A DNA stretch of 62,890 bases from Bacteroidales bacterium (lineage in GTDB: Bacteria; Bacteroidota; Bacteroidia; Bacteroidales; UBA932). The translations under genes and the position numbers were made by a program. Position 1 is the stretch's first letter; each line of letters begins with the position of its first letter. The notes under the pieces are model-generated. The model did no database searches and was not told the origin of the DNA. It saw only the letters and a list, made by a program, of their open reading frames with translations. Below, one piece after another: positions 24,185 through 34,710 of this stretch. The DNA lies in NCBI GenBank assembly GCA_024401745.1, contig JAKSKK010000009.1, positions 1 to 62,890 on the forward strand, in the 5' to 3' direction.

Positions 24185-27100
24185 TTACCATCTGAGGTCA
24201 CCGTATCCCTTCCAGGCAGTCTTGACTGTGAACTTGCCTGTGGTGGGATCACCGCTGAACGGTGTCTCCTCAAGTACTGTACCCGCTGCTGCAGCGTCTT
24301 CTGCAGTCACCGTGTTCCACCAGTTGTAGTCGCCTTCGAACTTGAGGTCGAAGAAGATGTTGTCGCTGATGGTCGGGTGGGCGATCTTCTCAGAAGTCGT
24401 GCTGACGAGCTTCGGGAAGCCTGCTGCCTTGATGTTGTCGGCAGCGTCAGCGAGGCCGGCCTCGTCGGGATGGCTGCATGCGAAGATGTTCCTGCGGACA
24501 ACTATCTGGCGAGGATTTGCCGTTGCAGAGGTGCTGCGCACGTGCATGATACCGTTGTTGTCCTTGCTGAGGGCGGTGAGCACGTTGTAGAATGTGTTGT
24601 TCTCGACGGTGACAGCTCCGCAGGCTACGCCGGCGTCAACGCGGGCGAAGGTACGTATGCCGTTGTAGAAGGTGCTGCGTGTTATCTTGATGCTGCTTAC
24701 GCTGCCCTTGCGGAAGTCGATGAAGTCGCCTCCGGTGAAGTTGCCGGCCTCGGTGCCGCTTACCAGACATCCGGAAACGATCACGGGACCGCACTTGGAC
24801 TCGTTCGGGCCGCTGATGAGGCGGTTCTTGTATGCAGTGACGTCGCAGTTCACAATCGCGAGCTTGGTGAGGTCTGCTGCTGCATTGATGACTACCATGT
24901 CGTTCTGGCCGTTGCCGTTGAGGCGGAGGTTGTTCAGCTCGAAGCTGTCGCCTGCAGTGGCGACGTCGAAGCAGCCGATCACCTCGGGCTTCAGACCGCA
25001 GCTGGTCTCACCCTTGAGGTTGAGGCCGGTGACTACGCTGAGCTTGCCTCCGAGTGTGGCGTCTGCCGTGAAGTCATAGCTGGTTCCGGTAAGGAGTATG
25101 TCCTTCTTGCCGGCGTCGATTGCGGTAAGGAGTGCTGCAAGGTCTGCAACCTCGAAGTATCCGTCGGGACGTACCGGGCGGCCGGTGTTCCAGCGCTGGT
25201 CGCCGATCTTCTCGGATGCTGCAAGTGCGCTTGTGAGGGTGAAGTCGCCGCTAGCCGCATTCTTGAACGGATCCTCGGAGAGGACTATGCCGTATCCTGC
25301 GGTAGCAACTTCCTCGGTGATGCGTCCTGCAGTCCAGAAGTCGAAGCCTTCGCTGTGGTCGAGGTCGTAATAGTAGTTGTGCTTGAATGTCGGGATATTG
25401 CTGGCTGAGTTGGTGGACACGAGTTTCGGGTATCCTGCCGCATTCGAAGGAGCCTCGGCGGCCCTGTGCATGCCTGCGAAGATGTTGTTCCTGACTATGA
25501 AGTTTGCTTCATTGAGCGAGGTTGCCCTTACGTGGAAGATACCGTTGTTGTCCTTTGAATCAACGAAACAGAGGTTCCAGAAGGTGTTGTTCGCTACAAC
25601 CATCGAGTTCAGGACGGTGTTCGCGTCGATACGTGCGAATGTGCGCACGCAGTTCTCGAAGGTACAGTTCTGGACCTTGATGGCAGTGGCGGTTCCCTTG
25701 CGTATGTCGATGAAGTCGCCGCTGGTGAAGTCTGCGCCTGATACTCCGGAGATGATGTCACCTACGAATTCGAGCGACTGCACGGCACCCTCGGTGTTCA
25801 TGTAGAACAGACGGTTCTTGTAAGCGTTGATGGTGCTGTTGCGGATGATGACTGAGCTGAGGCTTGCTGTAGCCTCTGCAATCTCGAATACGTTGTCGAC
25901 TGCACTGTTGCCGTCGAATGCCACGCCGTTGGCGCTGAACTTCTCGACACCTGCCTTGAAGATGAATCCTCCGATGAACTTCGCACCGGTCTGGCCGATG
26001 AGGTTCAGGGAGTTCACGAGGGTGATCTTGCCGTTAGCGACGTCAGCGTTGTCAGTGACTGAGGTGAGGTCGTATGTGCCGGCTGCCAGGGTGATGGTGC
26101 TCTTGCCTGCAGAGATTGCGGTGAGCAGTTCGTCTGTGTTGGCGACGGTGATCTCAGAGCTAGGGGTGCTGCCGCGCATGGGGTTCCAGCGGGGATCTCC
26201 GACGTTTGCATTCATTGCGACACCGTTGGTGAGGGTGAAGTCGCCGTTTGCTGCATCCTTGCAAGGATCTGCAGGGAGAATGGCACCGTGTCCGGTGAGG
26301 GTCTCCTCCTTGGTGATGTATGCCCAGAATGAGTATGCGGCCCTTTCCTCACGGTCCTCACAGTTGAAGAAGTAGTTGTTCGTGATCGTGTTCGGGGTAA
26401 GGCCTGCCTTGCTCTTGAACTTCGGGAATCCTGCAGCGTTTGAAGGATCCTCGTCTATCATGATCGAGTAGAACAGGTTGTTCTGAACCTTGTAGTCGAG
26501 CATGCCTGAACCTGCGGCGCTCCTGATATGGAGGATACCGTTGTTGTCCTTGCTGCTTGAGTTGGTTGCAACCTTGTAGAAGGTGTTGTTGCGTATGGTC
26601 GCATAGTTCATCTCGTGAGCGGCGTCGGTGCGCACGAAGGTGCGGCAGCTGTTGGCCACGGTGTTCTCTGCGAAGATGAAGTTATGGTGAGCGCCGTCAC
26701 GCATGTCGATGAAGTCTGCTCCGTCTGAGCATCCGTCGATGAGGTTGCCCTTGAAGATTACGTACTGCACATCTGACTTGGCCTTGCCTGAGTTGTCATA
26801 CAGTGCCTTGGTGCCGTGGAGATAGCTGTCGTAGATTGCGATTGTATCGGCAACAGGTGCGCAGTCGGTAGTCTTGTCATCAACGATGACTGAGGTGCCG
26901 TCTCCTGCTATCTCGAGGTTGCGAAGCACTACTGAACCTCCGATATTGCCGCTGACGGTGAAGCTTGCCGTGATGGGGGTCTTCTTTCCGTTCACGGTCT
27001 GTCCCTTGAGGTGCAGAGGTGCGGTCACGGTGACTGCTCCGATTGCATGAGGTGTGTCGGAGTACTTGATGGTGATGGCATCCTTGCCTGCTGCGAGTGC

Positions 27101-29584
27101 GTTCAGGAACTCCTCGGCGTTGGCTACGATGAACTCGTCACCGCCCTCGCCGCCACCTGCAGGAAGGACAGCGAATGCTGCCACGCCGGCCTCGGATTCG
27201 GTGTTGTAGATGTCGTTCTTGTCGGGGTTCGCATATACCTTCACGGTGTAGCTGCCTGCATCGAGCATGCTTGTGGTCTTGCCTTCGATGACGTACTCGG
27301 TGCCTTCATCCACAGCGTATGTCTTGCCGCTGAATACGACTGAGTAGCTGCCTGCATTCTCCACGGGCTCCCAGCTGATGGTGATGTCGGTGGCTTCACC
27401 CTGGGTGAATGACTCGGGAGCTGCCTTGGGAGCGGGAGCGGGGAGTGCACGGTTGGTCTGGCTGACGTCGTTAGACCATGCGAGCTCGCTGATGCCTACT
27501 GCACCTGATGCATATACATAAACGAGGGATTCCTCGACTATGCCGCTGATGAGGATCTTCTGAGGGCTGGTGCCGTCTGCCATTGCGGAGGCTCCGCCCT
27601 TGACTGTGAACTCGCTGCCGTCTGCCTTGGAAACGCCCACGATGACGTGTGCGGTCTCTCCACCGACGGGCTTGACTACCACTGAACCGGGCTTGTCGAC
27701 CTTGAAGCAGAGGTAACCGTCTGAAGGAAGTCCCTTCTTGTTGCATACGGTGGCGTTGCTGAAGTTCAGCACGCCGTCAGCGAATGCCACGGGGTTGTTC
27801 TCGGAGGCCACGATCATGAGGTCGTCGCGTACCATGCTCTTCTTGACGGTGCCGCTGAAGAGCTTGGCGTTGCCGAGATCCCAGGTCTTTGCTGCCGGGA
27901 TGAGATTGAGCGTGAGGTCCTCAGGCTCTTCAACGTATGCCACCCACCACTTGGGTGCGCCTACCTCCTTGCCGGAGATCTCTGAATCGGGGTTGAGGTT
28001 GAAATATCCGCCCTTTGCGTTGTAGCAGGGGTCTGCACCGAGAGTTGTAGCACCGGCCTTTGCGAAGGGGAAGGTGTCGGTGAAGAAGGTCTCCACAACG
28101 TTGTAGAACCAGTTGTTGGAAGCTGCTACTGCAAGGTCGTCGGCAGTCTTGTACTTGGTGTTGGCGCTTGCGAGAGTGGCCTTGCCCTCCATGTTGAGGA
28201 AGAGGTTGTTCTTGAAGCTGAATGAAGCGGGAACCACCTGGAGTCCGAAGATACCTGCGTTGTTCGTGTTGTCGACGAAGCAGAGGTTCATGATGGTGTT
28301 GTTCTCGAACTTCACGTCTCCCCATGTGCCGGCGTCTATACGTACGAAGGTACGCATGCCCTGGTAGATGGTATTGTTGACGATGTTCAGCTTGTCGACC
28401 TGAGAGTTGCCGCGGAAGTCGATGACGTCGCCACCGCCCGAACCGTCGGAGTTGATGTTGTTGATGTCACAGCTGTCCCAGGTGAGCTCGCCTATGGTCA
28501 TGGTCTTGCTCCATTCATAGATGAGACCCTTGCTGTAGCCGGTGAGGATACAGTTCTTGAAGATTATGCTGGAGATCTGGATGTTGTCTGCGGTACCGCC
28601 GTTGAGCTTCTGGATAGGGAATCCGTAGGTGCCTGATGCGCCGTTGAATTCCACGCCCTCGAAGTACACTGCGTCTCCGTTTGCCCAGGTGTCGGCGAAG
28701 TGCATCTCGCCCTTGATCACGGGCTTGCTGCCGTCAGCCGTCTCTTCTCCGAGAATCTTCACGCCCTTCACGAGGGTGAGGCGGGCATCGCTGTTCAGGG
28801 TGGAGAGGTCGTAGGGTGAACCGTCCATGCTGAGGGAGATGTTCGCTCCGTCGGCAACGGCCTGGCCGAGAGCTGCCACTGTGGATACCTTGGTGGTGCC
28901 GCTCATGTCGGGCATGGTCCATGCGTCCACCTCGCCGCGGCTTGCGCTCATGTAGTAGAGCACGATGTCGTATTCGGTGGATGCGGTGAGTCCTTCGATG
29001 ACTGCCTTGCCGGCAGCGATCTCATCTGCGCTGAGGGTCTTTGTGCCGATTTCCTCGGCAGCGCATCCGACAACGCCGTACTCGATGTGTGAAACGTCCT
29101 GGAAGTCAGCTACTTCTGTAGACCACGCGACGGTGATTGCATCAGCAGCCCTCTCGGCTACCTTGAGGAACAGGGGATCCTTCACGGCGAAGGTCTTGAT
29201 GGCCTTGCTGTAAACGGCCCAGTTGGATTCCTTCTTCTTGGAGCTGGTTGCCTGAACCTTGAAGTAGTAGTTGGAGTCAGCAGTGAGCTTCACGGTGAAG
29301 GGAACCTGTGAGGGCTCCAGTTCCTCGTGCATGTACTCGCTGCTCATGGCCTCGTCTGTGTAGACGACAAGGGTATAATGCTCTGCGTCCTTGGCAACAT
29401 CCCAGCTGAAGGTGACCACGTCACCCAGCGAGCTGCTGACCTTTGCGTCCAGATTCATAGGCTGCAGACAGCGGTAGAGATCCAGACCTGTGATCTCCTC
29501 CGCCATCTCATCCTGGCATCCGCTCGCACAGGCGAGCGCCAAGCCGAGCGCGAGGACTGTCAATATTTGCTTTATGAGTTTCAT
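24185..29584 (-). CDS. Giant modular surface lipoprotein with FnIII-like and four DUF4957/DUF5123-type beta-helix modules
   Basis: 1799 residues. A lipoprotein signal (LALACASGC, Cys near 23) is followed by two fibronectin-III-like domains (about 40-230), a divergent beta-helix module (about 235-545), a beta-sandwich segment resembling ancillary domains of pectinolytic proteins (about 555-705), another FnIII-like domain (about 715-805) and three similar beta-helix modules (about 815-1130, 1145-1462 and 1473-1799). Each module ends in a DPxxxAxxGDFTL...GDxRWN-like block and carries an NNTFYxxxx...KDNNGI motif, repeating about every 330 residues. It follows susC-susD where surface glycan-binding proteins are encoded, so it likely binds or cuts pectin outside the cell. 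I cannot show catalytic residues; lyase versus binding function is open. Confidence 0.85.
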   Translation of the reverse strand: MKLIKQILTVLALGLALACASGCQDEMAEEITGLDLYRCLQPMNLDAKVSSSLGDVVTFSWDVAKDAEHYTLVVYTDEAMSSEYMHEELEPSQVPFTVKLTADSNYYFKVQATSSKKKESNWAVYSKAIKTFAVKDPLFLKVAERAADAITVAWSTEVADFQDVSHIEYGVVGCAAEEIGTKTLSADEIAAGKAVIEGLTASTEYDIVLYYMSASRGEVDAWTMPDMSGTTKVSTVAALGQAVADGANISLSMDGSPYDLSTLNSDARLTLVKGVKILGEETADGSKPVIKGEMHFADTWANGDAVYFEGVEFNGASGTYGFPIQKLNGGTADNIQISSIIFKNCILTGYSKGLIYEWSKTMTIGELTWDSCDINNINSDGSGGGDVIDFRGNSQVDKLNIVNNTIYQGMRTFVRIDAGTWGDVKFENNTIMNLCFVDNTNNAGIFGLQVVPASFSFKNNLFLNMEGKATLASANTKYKTADDLAVAASNNWFYNVVETFFTDTFPFAKAGATTLGADPCYNAKGGYFNLNPDSEISGKEVGAPKWWVAYVEEPEDLTLNLIPAAKTWDLGNAKLFSGTVKKSMVRDDLMIVASENNPVAFADGVLNFSNATVCNKKGLPSDGYLCFKVDKPGSVVVKPVGGETAHVIVGVSKADGSEFTVKGGASAMADGTSPQKILISGIVEESLVYVYASGAVGISELAWSNDVSQTNRALPAPAPKAAPESFTQGEATDITISWEPVENAGSYSVVFSGKTYAVDEGTEYVIEGKTTSMLDAGSYTVKVYANPDKNDIYNTESEAGVAAFAVLPAGGGEGGDEFIVANAEEFLNALAAGKDAITIKYSDTPHAIGAVTVTAPLHLKGQTVNGKKTPITASFTVSGNIGGSVVLRNLEIAGDGTSVIVDDKTTDCAPVADTIAIYDSYLHGTKALYDNSGKAKSDVQYVIFKGNLIDGCSDGADFIDMRDGAHHNFIFAENTVANSCRTFVRTDAAHEMNYATIRNNTFYKVATNSSSKDNNGILHIRSAAGSGMLDYKVQNNLFYSIMIDEDPSNAAGFPKFKSKAGLTPNTITNNYFFNCEDREERAAYSFWAYITKEETLTGHGAILPADPCKDAANGDFTLTNGVAMNANVGDPRWNPMRGSTPSSEITVANTDELLTAISAGKSTITLAAGTYDLTSVTDNADVANGKITLVNSLNLIGQTGAKFIGGFIFKAGVEKFSANGVAFDGNSAVDNVFEIAEATASLSSVIIRNSTINAYKNRLFYMNTEGAVQSLEFVGDIISGVSGADFTSGDFIDIRKGTATAIKVQNCTFENCVRTFARIDANTVLNSMVVANNTFWNLCFVDSKDNNGIFHVRATSLNEANFIVRNNIFAGMHRAAEAPSNAAGYPKLVSTNSASNIPTFKHNYYYDLDHSEGFDFWTAGRITEEVATAGYGIVLSEDPFKNAASGDFTLTSALAASEKIGDQRWNTGRPVRPDGYFEVADLAALLTAIDAGKKDILLTGTSYDFTADATLGGKLSVVTGLNLKGETSCGLKPEVIGCFDVATAGDSFELNNLRLNGNGQNDMVVINAAADLTKLAIVNCDVTAYKNRLISGPNESKCGPVIVSGCLVSGTEAGNFTGGDFIDFRKGSVSSIKITRSTFYNGIRTFARVDAGVACGAVTVENNTFYNVLTALSKDNNGIMHVRSTSATANPRQIVVRRNIFACSHPDEAGLADAADNIKAAGFPKLVSTTSEKIAHPTISDNIFFDLKFEGDYNWWNTVTAEDAAAAGTVLEETPFSGDPTTGKFTVKTAWKGYGDLRW

Positions 29585-29608
29585 ATGCGTATGATTGTCA
29601 GGTAAATA

Positions 29609-31441
29609 CTAATATCCGTAGTCGTTTACCAGGTAGCCCTGGCTGTTGGAGATATGGTCGTTGAAGATAGGCCAGAACATGTGCTGCTCGGGATCCTGGG
29701 TGTAGATGCCGTCTATGCGCTCCTCTCCCATTCCTTCTGCGGGCTTCTTCAGATAGTCTGCATTGACGTATGCGGCCTTCTTCTCCCATTCGCCTTCAGG
29801 AGCTCCTGTCTGGTTCCTGTCAAGACCCCAGATCACGATCGACTTCTCGTCAGCTGCGAGCTGATACCAGATGTCTCCTGAGAGGAAACTGTAGTCTCCC
29901 GCAAGGTCGCGGAGGTCCTTGAGCTGTGCCTTGGTCTCGTCAAGCTTGCTCTTGAGCATGTTCCAGCGGATGAGGTCTCCCTTGCGGAGGAACTCGCCGC
30001 AGAACTCAAGTGCGCGCTCTTCCACGATTGCGTTGAAGAAGTCTTCCTTGCTCACAAGGGAAGCGACGTAGGCCTCGGCCTTGTCTTCATATCCCTTGTA
30101 TGCGCGCTCGCGGACGGCCTGCAGCCACTTCTTGGCATCTGCTGAAGGTCCGTTGAGCTCGTTCTCCATCTCGGCTGCCATGAGGAGGATGTCGGAGTAG
30201 CGCATCACCACGGGCTTCACACCGTCGTCGTTGCCTCCGGTGTAGGGGCTCTTGTCCATCCACTCGAAGCGGTATTTGCCGAAGTACCACTTGCTTATGC
30301 CTGCGGGCTCTATGTCGCCTGCCTTGGTCCACTTGTAGTTCACGCAGGTGACGTCGCGTCTGACGTCCTGGCTGTCGTACTTGAAGAACATGGTAGGAAC
30401 GGGGCCTGCGTCTCCGCCACGGCTCACACCGCCGCTGATGCCGGCACCCTCAGATGCGATTGCGAAGGTGAAGTTCCAGCGTCCGCGTCCGTCGCCGAAC
30501 GGAATCACATACAGGGTCTCGAAGCCGGGACCTGCAGTGAGGTTGTTGAAATTGTTCAGGTTGTACCACATTCCGGCGTAATCGCTCTCGAGTGATGCGC
30601 TTCCGGAAGCGATGGCTTCCTTGAGGAATCCGAGAGCCTTCGGGTAGAGAGCCTCCTTGCTGAGCTCAGGATCGCTTGAGAGCCTGATGGTTCCGAGGTC
30701 ACCGGTGCCTACCTTTCCGTCGTCAGGACGGATGGCGTAGCCTGATGCCGCAAGGGCGATTCGTGCGTAGAGTCCCTGTGCGAAAGCCTTGTTTATCCTG
30801 TCAGTGCGTGAGGTGGCAGCGGTCTTTCCGGGATAGGGAAGATATGCGAATGCCTCCTCGAGGTCGCCGAGGATCTGCTTGAAGATGACGTCGCGGTTCT
30901 CCTTGGCTGCGTAGATGGTCTCGGAGTCGAGGGAGCTGAAGCGTGCGGGAACGTCTCCCCATGCCTTGATGAGGTCGTAGTAGATCATGGCGCGCAGGGT
31001 GAGTGCCTCGCCGAGCAGATATGCCATGTTCGCGTCGGCCTCCACATTGCCGTGCTCGCGCAGGCCCTCGATCACGAGGTTGGCCCTCTCGATACCGGTG
31101 TACATCAGAACGTACGGACCGTTGGCGAGGTTCAGCTGTGCGTTGTTGGGAAGGCAGTTGTATGCGGCGATGTCGGACTTGCCGTCACCGGGCTTGTGGC
31201 TGTTGTACCATTCGATATCGGTGTTGAAACCGTACCAGGGGAGAAAACGTCCGCGGTATGAGTTCACCTCGCAGAATACCTCTGTGATACCGAATACGGT
31301 GGACTCGGCGAGGTCATAGTTTGCAAAGACCACTGAGCCGTCGAAGGTAGAGGGTGACGGCTGGTCAAGAACGGCCTCGCATGAGGGAAGTGCAACTGTG
31401 AGCGCTGCAATGCCTATTATGAGTGATAATATCTTTTTCAT
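29609..31441 (-). CDS. SusD/RagB-family surface lipoprotein of the pectin locus
   Basis: 610 residues with a lipoprotein signal (ALTVALPSC, Cys near 21). The TPR-helical SusD fold is supported by ALTLRAMIYYDLIKAWGDVP near residue 145, the family hallmark, and by the C-terminal VRERAYKGYEDKA...FFNAIVEERALEF...GDLIRWN pattern. SusD caps the SusC pore and binds oligosaccharide on the outer surface. It starts 12 bases after the susC stop and is followed by the giant lipoprotein gene. The substrate is inferred as a pectic oligosaccharide from the surrounding GH28, PL1 and GH105. Confidence 0.93.
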   Translation of the reverse strand: MKKILSLIIGIAALTVALPSCEAVLDQPSPSTFDGSVVFANYDLAESTVFGITEVFCEVNSYRGRFLPWYGFNTDIEWYNSHKPGDGKSDIAAYNCLPNNAQLNLANGPYVLMYTGIERANLVIEGLREHGNVEADANMAYLLGEALTLRAMIYYDLIKAWGDVPARFSSLDSETIYAAKENRDVIFKQILGDLEEAFAYLPYPGKTAATSRTDRINKAFAQGLYARIALAASGYAIRPDDGKVGTGDLGTIRLSSDPELSKEALYPKALGFLKEAIASGSASLESDYAGMWYNLNNFNNLTAGPGFETLYVIPFGDGRGRWNFTFAIASEGAGISGGVSRGGDAGPVPTMFFKYDSQDVRRDVTCVNYKWTKAGDIEPAGISKWYFGKYRFEWMDKSPYTGGNDDGVKPVVMRYSDILLMAAEMENELNGPSADAKKWLQAVRERAYKGYEDKAEAYVASLVSKEDFFNAIVEERALEFCGEFLRKGDLIRWNMLKSKLDETKAQLKDLRDLAGDYSFLSGDIWYQLAADEKSIVIWGLDRNQTGAPEGEWEKKAAYVNADYLKKPAEGMGEERIDGIYTQDPEQHMFWPIFNDHISNSQGYLVNDYGY

Positions 31442-31453
31442 GTTCGCCGGCTT

Positions 31454-34400
31454 TTAGAATGTTACGTTTACACCGAATACATAACCGATGCTCTTGGGAT
31501 ATGCCGAGTAGTCCACACCGGGGGTGAGAGGGGTGGCGCGGCGGGTATCCACTTCCGGATCATATCCTGAGTATTTCGTCAGGCAGAAGAGATTGGTTCC
31601 GGTCAGATAGAACCTTACCTTGCGCAGGTGCACCTTCTCGGTGACCTTTCCCGGCAGGGTGTATCCGATGGTAGCGCTCTGCAGGCGGAGGAATGATGCA
31701 TCCTCCACTGCCCAGTCGCTGAATACGGCCTGTCCTACGAAAGGAGACCACATCGTGGTGCCGCGGTTGAGCTGCTCGAGAGCCGCAGGGTCTTCGATGA
31801 GCTCGCCTGTGCTCCAGTCGACGCTGGTCCAGCGCTTGTCGACGTCCATGGCCTCCACGAGGTTGCGGTTGTAGAACTTGCGTGATGAGGTGAACTCGAC
31901 CTTGTTGGCGTTGTATACTTCGTTGCCAATCATATAGTTGAAGTTGGCGTTGAAGTCGAAGCCATAGAGATATCCGTTGATTGAGAAGCCGCCGGTGATG
32001 TCAGGTGAGGCGTTGCCTATCACCTCGCGGTCGGCAACTGTGACCTTGCCGTCTCCGTTGAGGTCCTTGAGCTTGAGCGCACCGGGACGGAGATAGCTTG
32101 AACCGATGATGTCGCCATCGTTCACGACGCCCTCGTTGAGGGTCCACTTTCCATTGCTGTAGGTGAAGTCGCTCACTTCGTAGCGGCCGTCGCAGCGGTA
32201 TCCGTACATGTTGCCGAGAGGCTCTCCGACCTTTACTACATAGTCGTCACCGATTTCGGTAGATGCCCAGTATGACTGAGCGAAGATGGTCTCGAGGCCG
32301 CCGAGGTCGGTGACCATGTTCTTGTTGTAGGCTATGTTCCCGCTGATGTTGAGTGAGAAGTCCTTCTTTGATACGACGGGAGCGTTGAGGGTGAGCTCGA
32401 CACCGCGGTTGCGGGTGGAACCGATGTTGCGGTACTGGCTGTCATAGCCGGATCCCGTGATGGGGAAGTTGATCAGAAGGTCTCTGGTGACGTTCTGATA
32501 AGCCTCGATGCTACCGCTGAGCCTGCTCTTGAAGAAGCTGAAGTCCAGACCGAAGTTATGAGTGTAGGTGGTCTCCCACTTGAGGTCCGGGTTGTTCATG
32601 ACCTTTCCGGCCATCCAGTAGCTTGAGCTCTGGCTGAGCCATGTGGTTGCGGTGGCTGAGTATTCCTTGTTGATCTGTCCTGCGGGGATGTTGTTGTTAC
32701 CTGCTGAACCGAAGCTGTAGCGCAGCTTGAGCTGGTCAACCCAGCCGGCGCCCTGCATCCAGGGTTCGTTGCTGATTGTCCAGGATGCCGCAGCTGAAGG
32801 GAAGAATCCCCAGCGGTTGGCCTTGCTGAACTTGCTGGAACCATCGGCACGGAACGTTGCGGCGAAGGAGTACCTGTGCTTGTAGTCGTAGTTCACGCGC
32901 CCGAAGAATGAAAGCAGGTTGTCGTTCGGGTTGTAGTAGTTCACGGTGTTCACCGCATCTCCGGAACTGAGGAAGTTCCATGCCATCTCTGCATCGTAGA
33001 ATGTGGGGAAGCCCTCCACCATTGCAGTCAGGGTGTTGCTGCGGGTGATGGTCATCTCCTCGCCGAGAAGGACGTTGAGGCTGTGGTCGCTGTTGCCGAT
33101 CACGTTCTCGAAGTCGTAGTTCAGGGTGTTTGTGTTGCGGTACTTGGTGCGGAATGCCTCCTTGTGCTGGTTCGCCGGCTTGTTGCGGTTGGGGTGTGCG
33201 TCGGTGTTGGCGGCTGTGTTGGCAACATAGTAGGTGGTTAGGCCGTAGAACCTGTCGTCGGTCTGGCGGTAGTCCTCGAGGCCGCCCTCGATCTTGAGCT
33301 GCAGCTTGTCAACTATGTTCCAGTTGAATGCGGCATTGGCATTCCAGGTGTTACGTATCCTTCTGGAGTCGTTGTCGGCAACTGACAGGAGGGGAGGTGC
33401 GTTGTCGCCGTAATCCTGCTCCTCGTCGACGCCCTGGATGGTGCTGCTGATGGGGATGGGTGCGTATGAAACGGCATGCTTGAGACGGCCGTTGCCCGAG
33501 GTGGTGCCGCTGTCGTTGATGCCGTTGGCACCTGCTCCGCGCACGTTGGTGCTGGAGTAGCGTACGTTGACGTCGATGAAGGTCTTCTTGGAGGTGTCGA
33601 AGCGTCCCTTGAAGTTCAGGTTGTTGCGGACGTAGTTCGATCCCGACATGATTGCCTGGTCACCCATGTGCGCGAAGCCTAGGGTCCAGTTGTAGCCCTC
33701 TCCGCTGCCAGAAACCGAGGCGTCGGTGCTGAATGTGCTGCCGGTGTTGCCGAAGACCATGCCTACCCAGTCGTTGGTGGGGAGGCTGCCGTAGAGGTCG
33801 ATGTCGGAGAAGGTTCCGAAGTAGGGCTCGTAGTTGTCGGATACGTTGTCACGTATCTGGGCAAGTTCATACTGGAACTTGACGTAGTTGTCGGCGTCCA
33901 TGGCCTTGATGGCGCCTGCGTTGGCCATCTTCTTGGTTCCGTAGTATGCATTGAAGTTAACGCTGACCTTGCGTCCCTTCTCTCCGCCCTTGGTGGTCAC
34001 GATGACGACGCCGTTGGCGCCGCGGCTACCGTAGATCGCAGTCGAGAATGCGTCCTTGAGGACGTCGATGCTGGCAATCTCGGAAGATGAGATGTCGTTG
34101 ATGGACTCTACAGGGAATCCGTCCACGATATAGAGAGGGGAGTTGTCCTGGGTGATGGAGCCGCCTCCGCGGACACGTATCTTGATGTCTGCGTCGGGGT
34201 CACCTTCAGTGGTCACAACTGATACGCCGGCCATCTTTCCGGTGAGTGCCTGTGATACTGTGGTCACGGGCTGTTCGGCAAGCTTGTCGGAATTGACTGA
34301 TGATACCGAGCCCAGGAGGTCACGCCTCTTCACTGTGGCGTAACCTACGACGACTACTTCATCCAGGAAGTTCGAGTCGTCGGAGAGAACCACGTCTACC

Positions 34401-34672
34401 ACAGCCCTGTTGTTCACGGGCTCGGTGACTGTGCTCATGCCGATCATGGAGAATTCCAGGATGTTCTTCGCGGCGTCCGGGACATTGATGGAGTAGTGTC
34501 CGTCAAGATCCGTGGATACGCCGGTACTGGTGCCCTGCACCAATACGAAGGCTCCCATCACAGGTTCCCCGTTCCCATCCTTGACTGTGCCGGTCACAGT
34601 CTGCGCCTGGAGCGCTGTCGCGCAGCCGAGCGCCAGAACAAGAGCGGCAAGTTTCAATGCGATTTTACTCAT
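31454..34672 (-). CDS. SusC/RagA-family TonB-dependent transporter of the pectin locus
   Basis: 1072 residues. Signal peptide (to LQAQ), then a carboxypeptidase-D-like domain (about 24-105, TGTVKDGNGEPVMGAFVLVQ), the SusC box DEVVVVGYATVKRRDLLGSV, a plug with YIVDGFPVESINDI and SIDVLKDAFSTAIYGSRGANG, and a large barrel ending in VNVTF. It imports oligosaccharides across the outer membrane using TonB energy, paired with the downstream susD. It follows the PL1 gene after 38 bases, so the lyase, transporter and binding proteins appear to be in one transcript starting at GH28. Confidence 0.95.
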   Translation of the reverse strand: MSKIALKLAALVLALGCATALQAQTVTGTVKDGNGEPVMGAFVLVQGTSTGVSTDLDGHYSINVPDAAKNILEFSMIGMSTVTEPVNNRAVVDVVLSDDSNFLDEVVVVGYATVKRRDLLGSVSSVNSDKLAEQPVTTVSQALTGKMAGVSVVTTEGDPDADIKIRVRGGGSITQDNSPLYIVDGFPVESINDISSSEIASIDVLKDAFSTAIYGSRGANGVVIVTTKGGEKGRKVSVNFNAYYGTKKMANAGAIKAMDADNYVKFQYELAQIRDNVSDNYEPYFGTFSDIDLYGSLPTNDWVGMVFGNTGSTFSTDASVSGSGEGYNWTLGFAHMGDQAIMSGSNYVRNNLNFKGRFDTSKKTFIDVNVRYSSTNVRGAGANGINDSGTTSGNGRLKHAVSYAPIPISSTIQGVDEEQDYGDNAPPLLSVADNDSRRIRNTWNANAAFNWNIVDKLQLKIEGGLEDYRQTDDRFYGLTTYYVANTAANTDAHPNRNKPANQHKEAFRTKYRNTNTLNYDFENVIGNSDHSLNVLLGEEMTITRSNTLTAMVEGFPTFYDAEMAWNFLSSGDAVNTVNYYNPNDNLLSFFGRVNYDYKHRYSFAATFRADGSSKFSKANRWGFFPSAAASWTISNEPWMQGAGWVDQLKLRYSFGSAGNNNIPAGQINKEYSATATTWLSQSSSYWMAGKVMNNPDLKWETTYTHNFGLDFSFFKSRLSGSIEAYQNVTRDLLINFPITGSGYDSQYRNIGSTRNRGVELTLNAPVVSKKDFSLNISGNIAYNKNMVTDLGGLETIFAQSYWASTEIGDDYVVKVGEPLGNMYGYRCDGRYEVSDFTYSNGKWTLNEGVVNDGDIIGSSYLRPGALKLKDLNGDGKVTVADREVIGNASPDITGGFSINGYLYGFDFNANFNYMIGNEVYNANKVEFTSSRKFYNRNLVEAMDVDKRWTSVDWSTGELIEDPAALEQLNRGTTMWSPFVGQAVFSDWAVEDASFLRLQSATIGYTLPGKVTEKVHLRKVRFYLTGTNLFCLTKYSGYDPEVDTRRATPLTPGVDYSAYPKSIGYVFGVNVTF

Positions 34673-34710
34673 AGGAATCTTGTTTTTGGTAGGTTATTGA
34701 TGATTATGTG

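Noticed and set aside
23969-25408. A 479-codon plus-strand frame opposite GH105 and the end of the giant lipoprotein
   Set aside because: It crosses two real minus-strand genes, a terminator and a promoter, and has shadow-type composition.
24529-26560. Regularly spaced repeats that might suggest a CRISPR-like array
   Set aside because: Spacing is about 990 bases and the repeats are conserved codons of duplicated protein modules.
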